From positions 704,974 through 768,973 of the forward strand of contig CM035357.1 in assembly GCA_020137815.1 (NCBI GenBank): a stretch of DNA of 64,000 bases. Direction: 5' to 3'. How positions within the stretch are numbered: position 1 is the stretch's first letter; every line of letters begins with the position of its first letter. A program made the position numbers and the translations under genes. Under the pieces are notes generated by a model. The model saw only the letters and a program-made list of their open reading frames with translations, was not told the origin of the DNA and did not search any database. The DNA comes from Hormiphora californensis (Eukaryota > Ctenophora > Tentaculata > Cydippida > Pleurobrachiidae). Positions 58,801 through 64,000 of the stretch are shown in pieces.

Positions 58801-60744
58801 GGTGAACAGTGTGTGTCATAAGTTTGTTTTGATATACCATCTGATCTCCTCGAGCAAAACAATTAAATCGCAAGCTCTACAGCTGATACAAAATTGAGTA
58901 CCCGGTATCTTTCCTTGCTGGGTAACCCGATGGGGTACGTGCAAGGGAGAGAGAGAATACGGATAGAGAAATGGGACCTTGGTACCCAATACAAAAAAGA
59001 ACAAATAACATCCCCCACATACCCGGGTATTGGTGATTGAAGGCAGGGTCGGGGTGTATGACGGCTATCGTCGCACCACACACAACCAAACCTCTCACAC
59101 ACATCCTGATCTGAATTAGATGGGAATAAGATTTGGAGTAAAACGATCCTCGGATATGATACTTAGTTGTGTCGAAAGTTCGGCAATGGACGTAAAACAT
59201 GCATGAATTTATAACAATTATGAAGACAAAATCAACTCAAAAGCACATGAGGTCATTCATTACCTGTAATGCTAAGGCAGATGCTAAGAGAACTATCTAG
59301 GGACAAAACAGAGCTATGAACAGTTCCGTTAAATCCTCCGGTAAGATAGAGAGAGGACTCCACCAGAACAAGATGGGAGGAGAGGAGTCCGGGAGTCCGC
59401 ACAAAGGGCACCCTCGCATCAGGGGAAAGGTGGACCGCCACTGCCTCGTTCTATGTAAAGGAGATATGATGATAGTTTGATGATAGCAAAATATGTGTAT
59501 CTTTTAGGTCTTGAAATATTGTCTATCCTGCAACTTGCAGTTGTAAGCAAGTTTTAATTGAAATGGTCTCACTAAATTATAGCTCTACAACATAGGTATC
59601 TCTTGCTTGAAACATACCACATTTCGTTGTCCACCCACCACAACCACAACATTATCATCCGTGCCGTGGGGGGCATGGGTATAAAACCTGCCACCCAGAC
59701 CCACCCTGGATACCATCCTCCAACCGCTGTCCTCGGACCAGGCCCAGTGGCCTTCCAGACCCAGCACATGGATACCGTCTGTACTTTGTGACGTCATGAC
59801 GTGACCGTACATAGCCGGGACTGGGACTAGAGAGAACAATGTGGGCCGGTTAGTGACTGGGACTAAGGGAAATGGTCGAATGTAAGGTTAGCCGCACAGC
59901 GCTTATAATACCGTCTGTAGTTTCTGTTTGGCCGACACTGATCACAGACTGGTAACATGTCAAAATTTCAGTGGAGCTATTGATAACGAAGCTGAAATCA
60001 CAAGTTTGTAAGATGTACCTGTGTTTGTGATGGCATGCCATTCAGTAGACCCGTTATTCCGTCTGTAAAGTGTATTTTGGGGGCATCCTGATACATTCAT
60101 CCCTCCAAACACAAACCAGTTCCCACCTCGAACCACTGACGCAGATGCACCTATTGAATCATGGAATGTAGATTTTATAACTTGCAATAAATAACAAAAG
60201 AGAGATCACTGTCGGTTACCATGGTTACAAAGGTAGTTACTAAACACTCCAAGGTTACCATGGTGACAAAGGTAGTTACTAAACACTCCATGATTACCTA
60301 ACGCGGGAAGGCCCGTTGTAGGATGTTGTGTCCAAGTTTCTGAGGGCAGGTGAAGACACCAAACTTCATTGGACAAACCAGTTTGAGTAACGCCTCCTGT
60401 AGAAAATATAAAGTTGAGTATTTTAGACCACCAACTAAAAAGAATTTGAACGTACGAGACACGAGTACTAACATTGTTTTGTTAGTAACAAAAGCTACCG
60501 TATAGAACCCACCACCCACCACTAAGGCTAAACTAATGTATAGAACCCCGGACCCGCAAACCTATTATGCATATTCCATCATCTCCCATTGGCAGAGCAG
60601 TATGATGATATCTGGGAGAGGGTCTGGTTGGGGATGATATCTTCAACTCCCTCCACTCCATAGTATCAACATAGAACAACCAAACATCACCAAATATGTT
60701 GGTCAGGTCGAATCCACCAAATGTTACCAAAACACGCCTCCCAT
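49816..60744 (-). CDS. Attractin/MEGF8-like receptor, C-terminal half
   Basis: Minus-strand exons, upstream first. Kelch: 60562-60744 ([20 protein letters not shown]), 60298-60396, 60019-60150, 59618-59826, 59264-59450. PSI: 59023-59110 ([11 protein letters not shown]), 58681-58794, 58335-58517 ([19 protein letters not shown]), 58175-58264, 57851-58007. EGF/laminin-EGF: 57559-57686, 57133-57303 ([20 protein letters not shown]), 56185-56315, 53227-53382 ([16 protein letters not shown]), 52907-53011. Membrane-proximal: 51342-51442 ([10 protein letters not shown]), 50950-51087, 50640-50709. Last exon 49816-50492 has the TM helix ([15 protein letters not shown]) and cytoplasmic [20 protein letters not shown], like the attractin-family tail. 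Junction phases agree, taking a CCAG acceptor before 53382. Single-pass type I protein; attractin and MEGF8 regulate receptor turnover with MGRN1-type ligases. N-terminal CUB part lies beyond the window. Confidence 0.8.
50829..50937. mobile_element. hAT-like MITE family B, copy 5, with 8 bp TSD
   Basis: CAGGAACC...GGTTCCTG with ATTGACAC on both sides. The right duplicate overlaps the intronic part of the donor GTGAGTGTCAAT of the exon at 50950. Confidence 0.92.
51451..52774. mobile_element. 1.3 kb near-perfect palindrome with 8 bp TSD at a splice site
   Basis: Arms of about 650 bp meet near 52115-52125. Ends GCC(A/G)GTCATATGA. CTATATAG flanks both sides (51443-51450 and 52775-52782). The left duplicate is the last eight intron bases before the attractin-like exon ending at 51442. 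No open frame. Confidence 0.88.
53035..53118. mobile_element. Partial Tc1/mariner-type MITE
   Basis: GGCCCCGATTTACC and GGTAAATCGGGGTCTGACTG resemble the ends of the element at 14631. Overlaps the intron upstream of exon 52907-53011. Confidence 0.6.
53900..54736 (-). CDS. Secreted fucolectin-like protein nested in an intron
   Basis: Two exons, 54501-54736 and 53900-54281 (junction [14 protein letters not shown], phase 2). The ATG at 54736 starts [16 protein letters not shown], a clear signal peptide. The domain follows: [48 protein letters not shown], then [11 protein letters not shown] and AEVQIYG, a galactose-binding fold like fucolectin (FTP) or F5/8 discoidin. About 205 residues with a short His/Arg-rich tail. 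The gene sits on the same strand inside the attractin-like intron between 56185 and 53382. Alternative: internal exons of the larger gene, but the signal peptide, stop and upstream TATA argue against this. Confidence 0.65.
54333..54441. mobile_element. hAT-like MITE family B, copy 6
   Basis: Inverted relative to the others; fills about half of the fucolectin intron. No exact adjacent target duplication (CTAGAAAG occurs on both sides but five bases off on the right). Confidence 0.85.
55177..55185 (-). promoter_or_regulatory. TATA-like box upstream of the fucolectin gene
   Basis: ACTATAAAAAAG on the minus strand, about 440 bases before the ATG. Supports an independent promoter, by position only. 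Confidence 0.3.
55418..56184 (-). repeat. 48 bp minisatellite of a 5' splice site, 17 donors
   Basis: On the gene strand each unit contains GTACCATTAC|GTGAGTATTG and GGAGAATAGCCCC from the exon end. The true first donor is at 56184/56185. Sixteen more follow at 48 bp intervals, one unit being 47 bp. Reading through keeps the frame for repeated [16 protein letters not shown]. Confidence 0.93.
56393..57132 (-). repeat. About 43 bp minisatellite of a 5' splice site
   Basis: The exon end and donor at 57133 read AATACTCAAGG|GTAAATATTG. About 17 downstream units read AATACTCAGTG(or AGG)|GTAAATATTG, then TTTAGTGGGGG runs. Each retains a GTAAAT donor. Confidence 0.92.
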
Positions 60745-60833
60745 CTATTGGAAAAGGGAAGAGGGAGTTGTCATGTTCAGAGTCAGATTGTATGAAAAAT
60801 ACAGGAATAATTAAAGCTGAAACGCTATATATA

Positions 60834-61703
60834 ACGTGTTGGGCAAAAAAAATGTCCCCCCTAGACTAGCATAGTTCCAGATATCGTAGAGCTCTAAAAT
60901 TTTACACAGTTACTCTATGGGACATATAAATAAGTTCCACAAAATTTCAGACTTTTAGCTCAAAGTTCATTTTTTTGATCAGAATGAACATTGTTATTCA
61001 TTCCAAAAAACATGATTTTTCGGTCCAGAAGCCAAGCAATTGTCTTTGGCTCTCGATTTTCTTTCAAATGCGACCAAGAAAAGCCAAAACGGACAACCAC
61101 AAGGCACACAGTGGTCATGTTTCTGACAGTTAGTCAGGTCATGTGATCCCCACCGAATCGTGTAATTTATTCAGAATTGCTAATCATGGTGGAGAATCAC
61201 GTATCACAGCTGCTAATGAGGGATGACGATGACTATTGGTCATGAGATCCGAAGCTCATTAACAAGTGGCCTCTTTACCCAAGTGCTCCCGAATCACATG
61301 TCGCTTTTTCGATACACATCCCTCATTAGCGACTGTGATACGTGATTCTTCCCCACTAAGCCTGATTAGCAACTCACGATTCGATGGGGATCACATGACC
61401 TGACTAACTGTCAGAAACATGACCACTGTGTGCCTTGTGGTTGTCCGTTTTGGCTTTTCTTGGTCGCATTTGAAAGAAAATCGAGATCCAAAGACAATTG
61501 CTTGGCTTCTGGACCGAAAAATCATGTTTTTTGGAATGAATAACAATGTTCATTCCGATAAAAAAAATGAACTTTGAGCTAAAAGTCTGAAATTTTGTGG
61601 AACTTATTTATTTTTCCCATAGAGTAACTGTGTAAAATTTTAGAGCTCTACGATATCTGGAACTATGCTAGTCTAGGGGGGACATTTTTTTTGCCCAACA
61701 CGT
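60834..61703. mobile_element. 870 bp foldback element with TA target
   Basis: Ends ACGTGTTGGGCAAAAAAAAT inverted at both sides with TA outside each. Arms of about 390 bp, nearly identical, around a 70-90 bp centre. Non-coding. Confidence 0.8.
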
Positions 61704-62070
61704 TAGGTGTAGATTGCGAAATCTGACCGCGGTGTACCGGTCGACCGGTGTTTTTGTACTGACAGCGGGCAGTTAAACAACCTCCCCCGGCAGGTGCACA
61801 GTTGCTCGACAGTCTATTTCTGGCTGCTATTTCTGGCTGCTATTTCTGGCTGCTATTTCTGGCTGCTAGACCTATTTCTGGCTGCTAAATCTATTTCTGG
61901 CTGCAAGCAGCCAGAAATAGGGTCTAGCAGCCAGAAATAGATTTTAGCAGCCAGAAACAGATCGTGATCATAGTTCCCCGCCAATTGTCTTTCTATAAAC
62001 ACTCGCATAAACACACATTTAATGTGGGTTGAAATCAAACAGTAAACTAGATAGATATCGATAAAATTCA

Positions 62071-62227
62071 AATGATGAGGTTGGATTTCCTCGCAGAGGT
62101 GATTGCAGTTCGAATGTCAGGTCTCTTGGAGAGCTCCGTTGCTTTCTTGGAAATGCCGGTCCAGGTTGTGGAAGTGAACAGCTCCTCAACTGCGGCAGGA
62201 GAAGTGATGATGATTTCAGCGGTGTTC
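62071..62227 (-). pseudogene. Inverted copy of the element's ORF C-terminus
   Basis: Minus strand reads TAEIIITSPAAVEELFTSTT, then WTGISKKATELSKRPDIRTA and ITSARKSNLII*. Identical in nearly all positions to the plus-strand copy at 63215-63371. Confidence 0.6.
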
Positions 62228-62230
62228 TTG

Positions 62231-62835
62231 GTGAAGTGATTCGGTATCTGCAGCTAATTGGGTATGGGATACGGGAGACGAATCGGTGAAGTGATTCAAT
62301 ATCTGCAACTAATTGGGTATGGGATACGGGAGACGAATCGGTGAAGTGATTCAATATCTGCAACTAATTGGGTATGAGATACGGGAGACGAATCGGTGAA
62401 GTGATTCGGTATCTGCAACTAATTGGGTATGAGATACGGGAGACGAATCGGTGAAGTGATTCGGTATCTGCAACTAATTGGGTATGAGATACGGGAGACG
62501 AATCGGTGAAGTGATTCGGTATCTGCAACTAATTGGGTATGGGATACGGGAGACGAATCGGTGAAGTGATTCGGTATCTGCAACTAATTGGGTATGGGAT
62601 ACGGGAGACGAATCGGTGAAGTGATTCAATATCTGCAACTAATTGGGTATGAGATACGGGAGACGAATCGGTGAAGTGATTCGGTATCTGCAACTAATTG
62701 GGTATGGGATACGGGAGACGAATCGGTGAAGTGATTCGGTATCTGCAACTAATTGGGTATGGGATACGGGAGACGAATCGGTGAAGTGATACGGTATCTG
62801 CAACTAATTGGGTATGGGATACGAGAGGCACCTGT
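62231..62835. repeat. 55 bp tandem repeat, 11 units
   Basis: Units begin GTGAAGTGAT at 62231, 62286, 62341 and so on to 62781. Key part: CTGCAACTAATTGGGTATG. The period is not a multiple of three. Confidence 0.95.
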
Positions 62836-63371
62836 TTTGTTTTACCGGTCCCCTAGCTCCAAACTTGAAATTCAAGCGCTCTCACCAGCCAGCATCTACC
62901 ACTCCTATACCTGAGGATGAAGACTTAGCGGTTCCGCCTGTCCCTTTCCCTCCAGTCCCTGAATACCTACCACCTCCCCTGTCTCCGGCTCCTTTCCTAC
63001 CTCAACATCCAGCCTGTACTCCGCCTCCACCGTCTCCTCCGCCACTCCATTATCTACCCCTTTCCGGTTCTCAACACGACGTACCTGGTCCTGCCCGAAA
63101 GGGAAGGAAGGGAAGGAACATCACTCCGGAGGAGATCATGGAGACGTACACCGATATCCACAAGGAGGTTCAACCACTCAGAGAAGTCCTGCGGTGCATG
63201 GAGGAGGATCAAGAAAACCGCTGAAATCATCGTCACTTCTCCTGCCGCAGTTGAGGAGCTGTTCACTTCCACAACCTGGACCGGCATTTCCAAGAAAGCA
63301 ACGGAGCTCTCCAAGAGACCTGACATTCGAACTGCAATCACCTCTGCGAGGAAATCCAACCTCATCATTTG
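62808..63371 (+). pseudogene. Transposon-encoded protein fragment, frameshifted
   Basis: First frame: FTGPLAPNLKFKRSHQPAST, a Pro-rich stretch, then GRNITPEEIMETYTDIHKEV and LREVLRCMEED. It stops at 63224. A shifted frame from about 63210 continues TAEIIVTSPAAVEELFTSTT to NLII*. Probably one ORF with a frameshift. Family not recognised; no catalytic motif is visible. Confidence 0.5.
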
Positions 63372-63646
63372 AATTTTATCGATATCTATCTAGTTTACTG
63401 TTTGATTTCAACCCACATTAAATGTGTGTTTATACGAGTGTTTATAGAAAGACAATTGGCGGGGAACTATGATCACGATCTGTTTCTGGCTGCTAAAATC
63501 TATTTCTGGCTGCTAGACCCTATTTCTGGCTGCTTGCAGCCAGAAATAGGTCTAGCAGCCAGAAATAGGTCTAGCAGCCAGAAATAGCAGCCAGAAATAG
63601 CAGCCAGAAATAGACTGTCGAGCAACTGTGCACCTGCCCCTCCCCC

Positions 63647-64000
63647 ATGATACTAACCAGGCCAATGCTCTGACAGTACTAACCAATAGTTGCGGATAGA
63701 GTTGTATGCCCAAGACGGGGCGGCATGGTGGTGTGATGGTTTGGAACCCAGTCATAACTCCTCACCACCCAGTCCTCCTGTGGATTACTTGGCTCCAAAC
63801 ACCGCTCCTCCGAGCCACCACCATCAGGTACCAGCCCAACTATGGGGCTGCTGCCGCTTCTGTTGCATTTACACAGTCCTGAATTAAGGAGTGGGGTGGG
63901 GAGTTAACCGATAACAGAAATGATTATTAATTTCTGCTTTCTTTGATCTAGCTAATGTCCAGTACTTGCACTTTTTCATACATTACACTAACCACGTACT
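63647..64000. other. Right edge, no gene recognised
   Basis: GCCAATGCTCTGACAG at 63661 also occurs beside the truncated MITE near 29870. GGGCGGCATGGTGGTGTGAT near 63716 looks like part of a dispersed repeat. No convincing exon of the attractin-like gene is seen. Confidence 0.4.

Larger units (their letters stand above)
61789..63638. mobile_element. 1.85 kb transposon-like element with 8 bp TSD
   Basis: TSD CCTCCCCC at 61781-61788 and 63639-63646. Inverted ends GGCAGGTGCACAGTTGCTCG followed by repeated TATTTCTGGCTGC units. Arms extend about 430 bp and each holds the same coding-like C-terminus. Between them are a 55 bp tandem array and a partial ORF. Confidence 0.85.

Overview
The window is nuclear DNA from an intron-rich, repeat-dense invertebrate animal. 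The genes include an Orai calcium channel, an attractin/MEGF8-type receptor, ANKMY2, a CaMKI-like kinase, aspartylglucosaminidase and a COX18-type insertase. Introns are GT-AG, and many hold minisatellites or short inverted-repeat elements. The gene set and divergence would fit a sponge or another early-branching or marine animal, but no marker here proves the lineage. I found no bacterial operon, rRNA, tRNA, CRISPR array or viral gene.

Layout, left to right. 1-4.6 kb: the 3' half of a CaMKI-like kinase (+), with introns packed with minisatellites. 5.2-10 kb: a roughly 3 kb fold-back palindrome whose right part is homopolymer-smoothed, probably poor consensus, with remnants of a C2H2 zinc-finger gene. 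10-19.4 kb: aspartylglucosaminidase (+), with two candidate signal-peptide exons and introns full of inverted-repeat elements. 19.7-20.7 kb: a degenerate G-alpha-like gene (+). 22.4-26.7 kb: an unrecognised minus-strand gene whose terminal exon is present four times. 28.3-29.3 kb: a COX18/Oxa1-like gene (+). 29.7-33.3 kb: Orai (+) with a duplicated last exon, convergent with a duplicated last exon of a MAP2K-like kinase (-) at 32.6 and 34.1 kb. 34.8-38.3 kb: a second degraded tract. 38.4-43.3 kb: ANKMY2 (-), with a 3 kb satellite in one intron. 43.6-45.4 kb: inverted-repeat elements nested in one another. 45.5-48.6 kb: a Q/P-rich protein (+). 49.8-60.7 kb: the C-terminal half of an attractin/MEGF8-like receptor (-), with a secreted fucolectin-like gene nested in one intron. 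60.8-63.6 kb: two DNA-transposon-like elements.

The most striking feature recurs in unrelated genes. Minisatellites sit on exon-intron borders, and each repeat unit carries a copy of the adjoining splice site plus a few exon bases. This happens at acceptors (two CaMKI-like introns, AGA) and at donors (Orai, AGA, and twice in the attractin/MEGF8-like gene). In one array the 48 bp unit keeps the reading frame, so choice among up to 17 donors could change a 16-residue repeat count. Several transposon insertions also lie at splice sites; one duplicated its target exactly at a 3' splice site, so the duplicated copy still forms the acceptor.
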